In this document: positions 12,381-23,921 of the stretch, one piece after another
Position numbering within the stretch: the stretch's first letter is position 1
How the letters are laid out: every line of letters starts with the position of its first letter
Assembly: GCA_963920665.1 (NCBI GenBank)
Contig: OY987273.1
Location: forward strand, 5,892,501 to 5,956,500
Length of the DNA stretch: 64,000 nt
Direction: 5' to 3'
From: Straminergon stramineum
Lineage: Eukaryota > Streptophyta > Bryopsida > Hypnales > Calliergonaceae
The notes under the pieces: generated by a model
The model's database searches: none
What the model saw: only the letters and a program-made list of their open reading frames with translations
Told to the model about the DNA's origin: nothing
Made by a program: the position numbers and the translations under genes

Positions 12381-13540
12381 TATGCTCCACTTTTGCCATG
12401 TAGACTCATATCAATTTGTAGACTGTAATTCACACAATTCTTTGTGTAACACTCCAATTTTCTTCTCGTATAGCTTCACGAGCTTTTGAAGTGAAGCTAA
12501 CTCTTTTGGTGTGCTACCATATTGAGGAGCTAGTGCTAGTTTTTCCAATTGCAAGGCACATTGTACAACAATAGTGTATTCTTCTTCTTTCTCAATTATC
12601 TAGAGATTGAGGCCTCCCCTCTCATTTTGCACACATGCATGTTCACTTTGCATGATTTTTAATTTTTGTTAATATAGAGCAACTCATCCATTTTGTGCAC
12701 GCATCCCTCCTCTTTCTTCTTTCGATAATAATCTTTGATTTTTTTCAAAGCCAACAAGTACTTGTCATTGTCGGAAATGGTGTTTGTTACCTCCTTAAGC
12801 TTCTCCCTCAACCCATGCAAAATGGTTGCATTCGATGGAATAGAAAGGTGGTTGTTTTTTATTTTATGAAGTTCCTTTGTTTTTGTAGTTGGTTCATGCA
12901 AAGCTACTACTATGGTCTCTATTTTAGCAGCCAATACATCTACTTCATCTTTGGAATCACTTTTGCTTCCTTTGTCATCCGCTTCTATAGGCTCCACCTC
13001 TCAAATGCCTTGTTCATGGAGGTTTGGCAATGTCTTGGGCTTCTCAACCTTTTCTTTCCCCTTTCAATCAACTTCTGAGTTCAAGGCATTTCTTTGTTCC
13101 CCCATGACAACATCTTCATCGTCGCTCGTGAAAAAATACCCAACACATTCATGAGTGTGCTCATCTAAGCTAGAATTAGGTGACTACACTACCTCTTCAT
13201 CACAAATGGCTAACTTTCTTGGCTTCACAGGTGCCAACATCTTCTTGACATCAATTGGTGCTTCTTCATTCATAATTGATGCTTGATCAAGATGGTCACC
13301 AACATGGAGCTCCTTCAAGGTTGACCAATCCACATGCTTCTTTAATACAAGTTCAACATATACCATTTGGACAAGGTAGAAACAAAAAGTGTTGTTTTGG
13401 TAAGGCTTTGGCTCCAAATATAGCTTCATCCACACATGTATGCTTCTTCAGATTAAGGACTCATTCTTGCAATATCCAAGATTTGACTTGTTTTGCTCCA
13501 AGTGAATCTTGTGATGCCATAGCAGAAACAACTTGCTGAT
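12380..13540 (-). pseudogene. Remnant related to the 7.9-10.4 kb protein
   Basis: On the minus strand an open stretch (13,435-13,184) contains VELVLKKHVDWSTLKELHVG, which parallels VELALSKEVDWSMIKESLYV in the plus-strand pseudogene at 7.9-10.4 kb. In both, the segment follows a short hydrophobic stretch. Downstream, about 12,997-12,659 encodes a charged coiled-coil-like segment (KLKEVTNTISDNDKYLLALK) with an acidic lead-in (KGSKSDSKDEVDVLAAKIE), again like the larger copy. Stops and frame changes interrupt it. No RING-like cluster remains, so this is a truncated second member of the family in opposite orientation. It ends just before the direct repeat at 13,558. Confidence 0.45.
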
Positions 13541-13557
13541 GTAGCACCAATCCATGA

Positions 13558-14690
13558 AAGGCGAAGTAGATAGGTTTTTAGTGAGTTAGGATTTGATTTT
13601 GAATCTGATTCGAGTTTCCAAGCATGGGCCTGGGTTTTGGATTTTTAGGATCTGACTTTCTAGATTCCTTAGGAGGTCTGTGATTGGTCACCTAGATTTC
13701 TGGGTGACTTTTTGCCTTTGGGGTTTTGAGTTTTTAAGGGAGGGCAGGCTTGTTGTCCTCTCATTCCATCCTAATGCGTATAGTTGGTATCTTGTCATCT
13801 TTTCTTTAATCTGAGCCACCAAATGGACATTCAGGAATTGATCTGTCATTTATCCAACTTTCCTATGTTTGTTTGTGAGAGCGTTGAAGTGTAAGAGAGA
13901 GGAAGAGGAAAGGAGGAATCCGGATTTGAAGTGACTAGATCTAATTTGGGAGGGAACGTTTGTGACATAGTTTAGGCTTGTGAATATGGTCTTGTGCGCG
14001 ATGCCTTTAAAACCCTGGAATGAAAATCCAGCAAGGAGTGGTGTGGGTGCGAGTCTGGAATACCAGAGAGGGTTCCGTGTGGTGATAAGCAACCGCCAAC
14101 GGAAAATCCCCATCCTATTCTCTGGAAGGTCTGCCAAACCCTAGACTCAGTCTAGTGAACGACTAACAATCCCCCATCGGTTCCGGTTTCTGTTGATTTG
14201 CTATTGTAGTGGAAAGGACTTGTTATGGCTTTGAGTGACCTACCTCCCAAATTGGCCATCTGAGAAGTTGTGAGAGTGTTTTTGGGTCTGATCTAGTGCA
14301 ACATTTGGTCTAAGTGTATTTTGTGTAGTTTAGAGAGAGAAGAGAGTGTGAGGAATACGAATGGTGAGTCCCTACCCCTCTACAAGATCAAAGGCGGACC
14401 CTTTGAGGGTAAAATAGAGGCATTGAAAACCAGTTTGTAAATGAGAAGAGATGGATCCGGATTTTAGAAAGGAGAGGACCCAGATTGGATTCCGGAAAGA
14501 TAGAGATTCGGAGGAGAGAAAGGAAGTGAAAAGAGTGTTTAAGTCAATAATACAGATAATCTTGGCTTGCAGCAATAGTCTAGAATCCCTTGGGATGATA
14601 TTTTGCGTCATTTTACGACGTTTTGGTCTTGTAAGGGTACTAACACTCCTCTATGTGTACGACATTTTGCCTAATCAAGCGTAGCCATTA
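13558..14690 (+). repeat. ~1.1-kb direct repeat, probable 5' LTR
   Basis: Clearly similar along its length to 18,578-19,680, in the same orientation. Shared blocks include gagttaggatttga, ttccatcctantgc, taatctgagccaccaa, gagtgtgaggaatac, gagtccctacccctctac, taaaatagaggcat and cttgtaagggtact. Together the two copies bracket about 3.9 kb holding a gag-like ORF. Similarity seems to begin inside what would be the last codons of that ORF (aaggcRaagtag), so the exact LTR edge is unclear. Two copies of a 3' end is an alternative. Divergence suggests an old insertion. Confidence 0.6.
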
Positions 14691-14883
14691 CCCACTAGCA
14701 ATCTCCCAACCTTTTAATAACCCCTCTTTTTAGAAATTAACATAGGGAAGGGAAAAGAACACCTTGAACACCCCAATGACCCTAACAGCCCACCACACCC
14801 TCGCAACCCCAACACTTGGACCTTGAACCCCCAAACCTGATACTCGGACACATGGGCAGTCGGATACTAGCAGTAGGGGGGAA

Positions 14884-15055
14884 GTCGGGTTCACAATGCC
14901 GGACTATGGGGTGTCCGATTTACAACGCCAGCCAAAAGGGGGGGTCGAGTTCACAACGCTTGGTAAAAAGGGGCTCAGGTTCATAGTGCCATGCAAAGGG
15001 GGGTCGGGTTCATAGTGTAGGCATGGGGGGGCAGGTTCATAGTGTTGGCCAAGGG
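14884..15055. repeat. ~30-bp G-rich minisatellite
   Basis: About six imperfect units of the form gtcgggttcacaacgcc followed by a short G-rich linker (caaaagggg). It sits exactly where the inverted gag-like relic loses similarity to its relatives. The proline-rich ORF at 14904-15101 on the minus strand is a translation of this array. Confidence 0.65.
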
Positions 15056-15059
15056 TGAT

Positions 15060-16138
15060 GGACTGAAAGGGTTTATTGTGGCTAACTCTCCTTCCGCCCA
15101 ACTCAACCTAGCTTGAAGGTTAGTCTTCTCCTTCTCCAGATTCTCAATTTGTTTCTCCTTCCGTCCCAACTCTACCGGATTTGGAAGTTTCTTGACTGCG
15201 TCGAGTATATCTTCTCGCTCGACCTTCAACTCCTTGTTGATCCTTCTGAGAAGGTCTACCCAGGTCTCATGGTACTCCTATGCTTACAACACCTAGTTGA
15301 ATCCGGTTTTGAAGAACCCGGAAATGTCTTCGTCTAGCTTCTCCGGAACCTTCTTTGGAACAGGGAGTTTCCCTCGTGATGCCAGACCGGTAGATTTCCT
15401 TCATCTCCAATCTATGAGTTGCTCCTCCTCTTCCTCTTCTTCAAATGTTGGCTCCTTTGCCTCTACTTCGTCCATGAGGTTGTAATGTAGGATTGTGGAT
15501 CCAATGTTGTACTCTACCATTTCTACGTCACTCAAAAGTTTTGCATAGTGGTTGAGGTGGAACAGGTAAGGACCGATTGGGCTGGTCTTAGCGTTTCCTA
15601 CATTGGCGGCACACTTGGAGACTACTACTCCAATGACTTTGCCCTAGTTGACCGGTCTACCTTCCATTGCACTAAAAATGGTGTTGGCTACTGTAACCGT
15701 AACGTGGGTAGGCTTTTTCAAATATAAGATCGGGATAAAGAACTCTAAGACCTACTTCTACCTTCCATCTAGACAGTCACTAATGGTGTACCCATCCTTA
15801 GAATGGGCTGCATTCTTAAACTTCCCTATCGTGAACTTATCCGTTTGGGAGGCTAATCCGGATTCCTTCCTAGGGAATCTGTATACCTTTGCCCAAACCT
15901 CCTTCGTCCAGGTTCCAAGTCACCCCCTCACTGTCAGCTCATATTGATTTGAAGCTCCTATGATGAGCTCTTGAATCATCTGATCATTCTTTATAGTCCA
16001 TGGCCTAAGGAATGGACCAACATATCCTATTGTGCTCAGGTCGTCTTCTAACTATGACTGGTCCCTCAGTCTTTCCGGAATGGTCAGACAGACCATTCGT
16101 GTCGTAACTAATGGTTTACGGATATCTCCCTCCGCCAT
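15060..16138 (-). pseudogene. Gag-like protein of a non-autonomous LTR element, inverted insertion
   Basis: Starts at a minus-strand ATG near 16,138 (MAEGDIRKPLVT...) and reads down to about 15,060 with several stops. It shares blocks with the other two gag-like copies: GKFKNAAH, a VLEF-(I/L)-IPI-(L/M)-Y segment ending in KKPT, VANTIFSAMEGR, FHL(N/Y)-type stretch, and a terminal coiled coil (AVKKLPNPVELGRKEKQIEN, then LQARLSWAEGELAT). No protease, reverse transcriptase or integrase motif is seen. I call it gag-like from its position behind an LTR-like leader and its coiled-coil architecture; I do not recognise the family. It is cut off at the 30-bp minisatellite. Confidence 0.45.
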
Positions 16139-16560
16139 CGTAAACCAAAACTAATTGAACTGTTGAAACAATCGCTAACTCACCACTCTTTCCCTCAACT
16201 ATACGAGCGCAAAACCACTGCGAAAGAAAGAGGGAGGAGAAATGGAAGTGGCGGGGGTTAAGTACCTGTCATCCTATCAACCGTTCTAGAAGCGGACCGT
16301 TTACCCGTAACGGTTCCCTAGATTCCTAGACCAGAACTCTAGACCGTAGGCTATCGCTATCCAGGTTTCCAAAATCTAGATTCGTCCTAGATCCTTTTAC
16401 GGAACATCTAGATCATCCTCTCAGCCTTAATGCAATGTTTAGGCTAAGAGGATTCTAATTCTGTTCTCCTATAAGAAATTTTGTAAAATTCTATACTATT
16501 ATAGACCTATTTTATACTAATCCGATGGATTCTGAGATTACGTCTCGCAACACCTAAAAA
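16139..16560 (-). repeat. LTR-like leader of the inverted gag element
   Basis: Read on the minus strand it begins TGTTGCGAGA near 16,560. It includes a TATA-like tagtataaaatagg followed by ctataatag, and runs to the gag ATG near 16,138. The same sequence occurs twice near 56 kb in opposite orientations. The TG start and TATA-like box suit an LTR promoter, but I could not define the LTR end or a primer-binding site. Confidence 0.45.
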
Positions 16561-16899
16561 TTTCGGATCTTTTTGAATTGGGGAACTAAGTGTAATAGAT
16601 GGATGAAGTTTGAGGAACTGAGTAGCGGTCAAACTTCATCCACCCATAACTTTGGCTAGGAAAGTCGGATGCGGTCTAGTCTTACATTTTTAGAAATGGC
16701 ACGAGATGAAGTAGAGGGTTCCTATGATATTTCTACCCTAGGATAGGTTCCATCCAAATCATCCAATAGGCCCTCTAGCTTGAAGGCCCAAAACCTTGGA
16801 AGTAGTTTAAGTGAATCTTGCAATTTGGGTTCACTTAGGCACTTAGTGAAAAGATCCATTGCTTGGAAGGCATAATGGACCACACTTAGACACCCAAAA

Positions 16900-18588
16900 G
16901 TAGGAGTCACTTAGTTGAAACCTAGAACCTGGTTGTGTTCGCAAATTACCAAGGGTGGATAATTTTGCACTCAGGAAGGGGTATTCTATCAAGGATTGTA
17001 AGGACGAGAGGCATAGACAGGGGTTAGAGTTTCTTATACCGATCATGTATCCAAAAAAGCCTACCTAGATTACATTCACGATGGCCAATACCATCTTCGA
17101 GGCGATGGAAAGTAGACTAATGCATTGGAGGAAGGTTATCGTGAGCATAGTATTCAAGCTCGATGACCATGTTGAAAAGAGCAAGCTCAGTCCCATCAGC
17201 CCTTATCTGTTCCATCTCTATTACCAAGCAGAGGTTCTAAGTAGTAAAGAAATGATCGAGTACAATACCAAAGCCACTCTCTTGCAATATGCTCTCATGA
17301 ATGAAGTTGAGACGGATCAACCGAAATCCAAAGATGAAGAACTGAAAGAGGAAGAGCGGCTAGTTGACTGTAGAAAAAGGAGGAGAAAATCCATTGATCC
17401 AGCCTCACAAGGAAATTTTCTTATTTAGGAGGAGTTGAAAGGAAAAGTTTTGATGTTCTACCAAATCGAAATTGAGTGGGTATTGCAAGTGTAGGAATAC
17501 CACGACAACTTGGCGGAGCTCTTGATTGACATCGCCAAAGAGCTTAATGTCAAACCAGAGAGAGTCTTGGACAAAGTGAAGTGACTGTCAAATCCGGATG
17601 AATTGAGAGGGAAGGACGAACAAATCCGGAACTTAAAGAAGAAACATGATAACCTCCAATCCTGAGTGAATTGGGTGGATGGAGGGCTTGCAACATTGAA
17701 GTAGAGAGAAAAGGAGGCTCTCCAGCTTGTCAAGAACCTATTTGTCTTGGTGGCAAGATGAGCAGAAGTCATCAACAAAACCGCCCTCTTCTAAGATCGG
17801 TGAATTCAAGAGGCTCATGTAACTGGATCGAAGATAGTGACAATTCTACTTGACTTTTCAACCCAAATGGAAATAGTATTGAAGGAGATGCGACAACTGT
17901 TGGGGCACATTGATTTGGATTGGGTCAAGGACTTCATGTAGTTTCCAGAACTCCCTTTTGTTACGGGAACTCTAGTGAAGCGGAATTCATCAGTTCTACC
18001 ACAACCACGATGAGAAAGGCTGAAGGATGCCCTTTGTCAATCTATGGAACCTTTCTTGAGTCAGGTACGCAATGCCATATGGGGAAGTAGGAAGACAATA
18101 CCTAAGCTGGAAAGGGAGCTGAGTGTACCAAGAGATGTAGTACCATTGGAAGTTTCCACCTCACCGACTGTCCCGACCACCTAACCAACTATGAAGGATA
18201 CTTTCAAGACATTTGGATTGCCAATCTGGAGTGATCTAATTGACTGGATGGGAGCCATGATGAATCCAGCTCGGACCCATCCAGAAAGATTTGAGCACAT
18301 GCAGCAAACTCCACCAAAGAAGGAGAGAATGATAATTGTGTTAGATGAGATGTCCCCAATAGAAGAAGAAGAGGGAGAAGGGGAGGTCTAGATCATTGGG
18401 AAGTCCGACAAAGAGGAGTATCAGATCGGATCGGAGTCGGAATCAAAGGAAGAGGATGATTTGCCACTAGTGATGCAAAAGATTCAGACCTAGGTAGTGG
18501 TTAAGATAACTCCGGTGAAGGTGCCTAGTGGGGCACCAACAAGTCAAGGTAGTAGCAATTCAAAGAAGACGAGGAAGGCAAAGTAGTT
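16900..18588 (+). pseudogene. Gag-like protein of the 13.6-19.7 kb element
   Basis: The plus-strand relative of the inverted copy; its N-terminal part is lost. Recognisable segments: GLEFLIPIMYPKKPT, MANTIFEAMESR (at 17,081), YLFHLYYQAEVLSSKEM, an acidic-to-basic EELKEEERLVDCRKRRRKS, then a coiled coil (LSNPDELRGKDEQIRNLKKK), a Pro-rich segment, a block near 18,191-18,391 (FGLPIWSDLIDWMGAMM), an acidic tract and a basic end (SSNSKKTRKAK) with a stop near 18,587, right at the 3' direct repeat. At least eight in-frame stops. No pol-type domain, so the element resembles gag-only, non-autonomous LTR elements. Much of its 5' interior is occupied by the inverted second element. Confidence 0.5.
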
Positions 18589-19680
18589 AGTTGATTTTAA
18601 TAAGTTAGGATTTGAATTTTTAGATCTAAACGATTTTCGAAGTGTGGGCTTGGGTTTCATATTTTTAGGATCCATTTGCACTTTCTAGATTTTTCGAGAG
18701 GTCATTGAGTGGACATCTTGATTTGAGGGTGGCTTTTTGCCTTTTTATTTTAAAGGGTGGGTAGGTCTATTGCCCTCTCATTCCATCCTAGTGCTTTCAG
18801 TTGTTTATTTTGTTCTCTCTTTTTAATCTGAGCCACCAAGTGGACATTTTGGTTCAACTTTATGTACAAAGTGTGGCGTGTGTGTTTGCATGAGTGTTGA
18901 GGTGTAAGAAGGAGTGAGAAAGGAGGAATTGAGATCTTAGGTGATTGGAGTTGATTGGGAGAGAACGTTTGTAATGTAGTTTAGGCTTGTGAATGAGGAC
19001 TTGCACGTGGTGCCTTTAAATGACTGGAATGGTAATCCAGTAAAGAGTGGTGTGAATGCAGGTCCGAAATCCACTGTGATTTCGTGCGGAGATAATCGAC
19101 CGTGAGTAGGAAAAAACCTCGCTCACATGGAAGGTATGCCAACAATAGGATTAGCCTAGCAAACGACAAACAATCCCTTATCAATTCTAGATGTCTTTGA
19201 TCTATTGTTGTAGTAGAAGAGGATGGAAACAACCTTGAGTGACCTGACTTCCGGATTGGCTAGCTGGGAAGTTGTGAGGGTACTTCTATGTCTAATCTAT
19301 TACAACACATGGTTATAGAAGTTTATGTAGTTAGAGAGAGAAGAGAGTGTGAGGAATACGAGTGGTGAGTCCCTACCCCTCTACAAGATCAAAAGTAGAT
19401 CCTTTGAGGGTAAAATAGAGGCATAGGAAACTAATGTTTTGGAGAAGATGTAATTGGAATTTGGAGAGGTTGGACCCAGATTGAATTCCGGATAGATAGA
19501 ATTTACCAAAAAATAGAGTAAGAATTTGGATGCAATGAATAAGGAGGAAATCCGGATAACCTTAGCTTGTAACAATATACTGGAAACCCTTGGGACGATA
19601 TTTTGAGTCATTTAACAATGTTTTGGTGTTGTAAGGGTACTTACACCTAGACTATGCATACGGCAAAATGTCTTAATCTT
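18578..19680 (+). repeat. ~1.1-kb direct repeat, probable 3' LTR
   Basis: Partner of 13,558-14,690 in the same orientation. The shared words occur in the same order, ending in a shared gtaagggtact(a/t)acac segment near 19,630-19,650. It begins at the last codons of the gag-like ORF. Confidence 0.6.
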
Positions 19681-20400
19681 TGGATGTAGAAGGAGAGGCA
19701 CACGTTTCTTGCAAAAAAATTTTGTCCCTTTTTCGAACTTTGTTGCGAAGCACCCTCTTTTGTAATCGAGATAGTAGTCTCTATATAGTAGATTGTAATG
19801 TTTGGGTCTCATCCTCCATAATGATCACATTATATGTGAAATGGTAGTGTAGGTGCTTAGTCTAATGTTGTAAGACTAAACTTGAACTATAAGAGCATGA
19901 AACCCTAAAACTATTGTACTTCATATTTACAAAAATGCATATATTTACAAGATGAAAACCTCTAACGTTTATCAAAATTCAGCGTAGGCTACGTTGCATG
20001 AAACACCAATAAAAAACACAAATTGGAAGGCACCAAAATGGAAACCCTCACAATTCAAATCCCTAGCTCAAGTGCATGTAATCAACGACTTCCAAGTAGG
20101 TGATAGATAGTGCGTAGAGAAAGCAGTGGAAATTGCAACTAACAATGACCACATTTATATTCGAGGTTGCCTAGGATGAGTGTAAGTGTGGGACTAGGTT
20201 GTCACATTGCATAGTTTAGGGTCATTGGACCAATCGAACAAATGATCCCATTTGCTTTATTTTGTTATGGCCTAAAATTTGGGGAGTTAAAACCGAAGTT
20301 GCTATGATTTACTTTTAGCATGTGGTGTGGCATCCATGCTGGAATCAAGGCATGGATGCTAAGTGTGGGGATGGGTAGTACAAGTGGAGACGTTGTGGAC
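19681..20400. other. Intergenic, nothing recognised
   Basis: No convincing ORF, repeat or RNA gene. The short ORF at 19,612-19,812 on the minus strand partly overlaps the end of the 3' direct repeat. Confidence 0.5.
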
Positions 20401-20690
20401 TAGGCACATACGCATCAGATGGAAACTTAATACAAGCAAGCGCGAATGGGTCCATGCGGGCGTAGACATTGTGCATTGGGTGTGGACACAATTGGGTGGA
20501 AACTTAATATGAGTGGGCATGGACAGGTCCATGTGGGTGGAGTCGTTGAGGATTGGGTGCGAACATGGACAGGCTCTAACGTAAAATATTTGGGCACGGA
20601 CATTTGGATGTGGGTGGAGATGCTAATTAGTTGGGTGTGGACGCAATTGGGTGGAAACATCTGTGAACATGGGCGAGGACGCTATTGACA
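20400..20690. repeat. ~77-bp tandem repeat, G-rich
   Basis: The words gggtggaaac, tgggtgtggac and catggacaggt recur. Copies of ggtggaaac lie near 20,419, 20,495 and 20,650, so the period is about 77 bp with three to four degenerate copies. ORFs on both strands here (20,427-20,660 and 20,446-20,688) are readings of the array. Confidence 0.5.
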
Positions 20691-21039
20691 CCTACTTTAC
20701 AATTTCAAAGTTCAACAAGTTTTATATATGGAGGTGTTTGGGAATTTTGATGGAGAGGAATTAAAACTAATAGTTTGGTAATAAATTGTTGGCATCCTTG
20801 TCAAATACAATTTAAAAAATGTAAGCATTATATGGACTAATGCGCTCAATGTCCCAAACAACTTGAAAATTATTATGTATGCATGTGTTCTTATGATAAC
20901 CAGAAATGTTTATAGATTTCAAGCATTGCACTTTGCAAAGTAGAATAACAATACAATGAACCTATACTTCTATAATATACAAACTTTTGCATTGATCACC
21001 TAAAAAAATCCTTTTTTGGTCCATATATCTTTCTTTCAA

Positions 21040-21360
21040 GTGTTGGAATCCTCTTGAACATTTAGTGTTGGTGCTCCTACAATATTCAAACGACTTGATC
21101 TACGGACTTCTTGTGTAGAAGGACCCGCCAAATGAGCATCTCGAATGTGCATGTCATCATCTCCAAGTGCCTCATCGCAATCATGGTCATCTCCATTGTC
21201 CTCTTCATCATCTCCACTTCCAAGTAATTCTTCATTGCCAACATAAGAAGCTTGGTAGTCCTCAACTACTAAGTTTTCATTTCTAAGCTTGATGACATTT
21301 CTTCAATGTCTCTGTTCCTTCACTCTCTTCTTGTGTCACTTTGCAACAAGATCCTCTACA
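21040..21360 (-). pseudogene. Acidic C-terminal coding remnant, unrecognised
   Basis: Minus-strand reading gives a frame with HKKRVKEQRHWRNVIKL, VVEDYQASYVGNEELLG and a long Asp/Glu tract (GDDEEDNGDDHDCDEA), ending near 21,040. Composition and the strongly acidic tail look like a real protein end, perhaps of a transposon. It has stops and no identified start. DNA between 21.4 and 21.7 kb shows nothing definite. Confidence 0.3.
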
Positions 21361-21835
21361 TAAAAACTTTTAGTTGGGCCTATTCAAATACTTAGGATGA
21401 CAAATGATGGGGTTGACAAGGTGGGGCCTAGAGTGTATGTTCATAGGAATAGCTCAATCACCTCGTTGAGGAGTCTTGCTCCAATTCCTCAAAGGGGATG
21501 TTTGGTGGCCCTTGATAATGAGGCTCTGACGGTATTCCTTCCTCCACCAAAACCATGATGTTGCGGCCCATACTAACCTACAGGATAAAGACGAAGAACT
21601 TGAGGGGATCTAGAATTGGTTCAGTTATTCAAATCATTGTCCACTATCACTTGAGTATCCTACACAAAGTGTAACCCTTCTTGAAAATCATAAATGGTCA
21701 TGGGATCCAAAGTCCTCGTAGGAGAGGGATTTAGGGTATGTTGTATATATGTGCTTTGATTGGGATGAACAACAAGGACCGCAATAGGGTGGGGCATAGT
21801 GGAATGCAACACTGTTTCAAGAACGCCATCATAAC

Positions 21836-22020
21836 ATCATATTCATTAAAATGGGAGTTTTCCATTGAAATGAGAGTTTTAATAATATTATTTACTATAA
21901 ATTTGAGAAGAATCTGTGGTCCTTTAACACTAGAAAGAAAAACAATCATATACAAAACTAGTAAAAACATCATATTCATTAAAATGGGAGTTTTCCAAGT
22001 AAATGAGAGTTTTTATAAGC
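21836..22020. repeat. 133-bp spaced duplication
   Basis: The sentence catcatattcattaaaatg, followed by ggagttttcca and aatgagagtttt, occurs at 21,836 and again at 21,969. Weaker similarity follows each copy. The 146-codon plus-strand ORF at 21,738-22,178 spans both copies, and I do not regard it as a gene. Confidence 0.6.
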
Positions 22021-22249
22021 AGTACAACCATAAGTTAAAGAGAATTTGTACCCTAGAAATACAAAATAAGCAATGCAATGACAAATACTATACATGTGCA
22101 GTTGCAATATATCCAAATACCATGCATAGAAATATCCAAATTCGATGCAAAATGTTCAAAGTATACTTCAATTTATAGAAAGTAATCATTGAATGATGTA
22201 TACATATTGAAATTTTGAATGTATACTAGTACTCGAGAGTCTATGGGAG

Positions 22250-22757
22250 CACTGGAAGCCATGAATTCTTGCAATCATAGTGGCAAAGTAAATGTTGTTT
22301 GGAGATTGTATTGAAAACATCACCACCATTGCAAATGGATTGCTTGGGAAGAGGAGAGTATAGTATACAAAGGATGAAAATGATAGAAAGCTTAAGTACG
22401 GCATAAATCATCAACACACAAAAATGCATGGAAGGAATTAAATATGAAATGTTTAGAAACAAAATCCAGACCCCACTTTGAGAGGAACTCTCATACACCA
22501 CATTGTTACAAGTGTAGTCTATAAGGGTCCTTTTCAAAGAAGGGGCTCGATTTTTTTTCTAAACATTCCATATTCAATTCCTTCTATGAATTTTTGTGTG
22601 TTGATGACTTGAACGATACCTATCACTTTCCACCAATTTCATCCTTCTCAAATCTCGATGCCTTTTTTTCCAAATCCTACTTACAAAGGTGTAGATGATT
22701 CCAGCACAATGTCTAAACAACATTAACTTTGCCACCATGATTGCAAGAATTCAAGGT
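22250..22757. repeat. ~510-bp fold-back (inverted repeat with ~210-bp arms)
   Basis: The arm at about 22,253-22,468 is the reverse complement of about 22,548-22,757. Matching blocks are gaattcttgcaatcat, ggcaaagtNaatgttgttt, catcaacacacaaaaat and gaaggaatt, followed by atgtttagaaa, in mirrored order. A spacer of about 80 bp separates the arms. A transcript would fold into a long imperfect hairpin. The 98-codon minus-strand ORF (22,241-22,537) is the left arm read as protein; the right arm reads similarly on the plus strand, so the arms may come from a coding fragment. Confidence 0.7.
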
Positions 22758-22831
22758 TCCACCAAGTAACCATCGTTTTTAATAGCCAAAAATATGTGAG
22801 TGAAACTATCCTAGTATACTAAATAGAAGTG

Positions 22832-23177
22832 CTACGAATGCGACCTACTCTTCAACTTTTGTATTGCCTTCAATATCTCTGACCCTTGACTGTATCTGCT
22901 ACTACACGTAGAATTTTGCCCAACAATGTCTCGCACTTGCTTCTTCAAGGACCTCCACTCCCAAGTGTCCCATCGACAATGACTTAAATGAGGCCGAGCT
23001 TGCCCTTCATGGGTTTTGCATTGGCGCCTTGCAAACCCTAATAAATGACGTTCAGGTAGAGGGGGTTGAACGACCGAAGATGTTGTGGTTGGTGCATCAT
23101 CATTGGAATTCAAAGGCTAAGTCTTCCACAACCCGTTGGGGTTGATAATGATGTCCTTTGCGAGAACATCAATTTCC
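22832..23177 (-). CDS. Last exon of an unrecognised gene
   Basis: Begins after a plausible splice acceptor (tttttgcag, near 23,178) with EIDVLAKDIIINPNGLWKT. After one in-frame stop it continues with LNSNDDAPTTTSSVVQPP, a Cys/His-bearing stretch (RRQCKTHEGQARPHLSHC) and a basic tail ending near 22,832. A possible upstream exon on the same strand lies around 23,530-23,370 (TTARSTMDFSMMLVDDGVV). It is the most downstream of the minus-strand gene series that runs to 38.7 kb. No family assigned. Confidence 0.3.
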
Positions 23178-23921
23178 TGCAAAAACGAATCAGATTAGAG
23201 ATTCACCTTCTAAAATATGAGAAAGAAAAATCATAAAAAATATCACATTCATAAATGTAAGAATGAAACCCCATATCTCAATGGCAATTCCCCCCCCCCC
23301 CCCCAATTTTCTTGTCATATAGTTTTCTTTGTGTCATAGTAGTTAACCTCGAGCGATCCTAAGGTGAGGTCGGTTATGGATGACTCTTCAGTGGAGAAGG
23401 GGAGCTCACAAGGTGAGTGCACTTCCCTCCATTCGAAGGACTATCAACAACCCCATCATCGACTAGCATCATCGAAAAATCCATCGTTGATCGTGCAGTG
23501 GTTGTAGAATACATGATGTGCCCCAATCCGCCTTGCGAGATGGCGAACTATCCATAGTTAGAGAAAGGATCAGAAGAGGCACCACACTTGTTGTAACACT
23601 CTATTTCAGTGATTGGAGTAGCATGCAAAGCCTGGAGACAAACATAGAATGGTTGTCAAAACAATGCTTCAATGTGTTCAACTATTATGCATATGCAATG
23701 ATTCAAGGTAGCCATATATCTTCCATTCTCTCCACAACATATAAAATATGATGAACATTAAAAATAACTTGCAATTCAGCACAAGTAGTACCTAAAATTT
23801 CCAATCAATTCAAACCAGACACGCAAGTGAAAAGTAAAGAGGCCTCCTCCACCTTCTAATTTCCATTCCATGGCTTCAGAAAATCCTTAGAAGACATTAT
23901 GCGATTTGGATTTTTCTCTCT

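Noticed and set aside
13558..19680. Integrated pararetrovirus or full Gypsy/Copia element
   Set aside because: No reverse transcriptase, RNase H, protease, integrase or movement-type motif was seen; only gag-like relics.
21738..22178. 146-codon plus-strand ORF as a gene
   Set aside because: It spans a 133-bp duplication in AT-rich DNA, has no recognisable motif and no coding-like composition.
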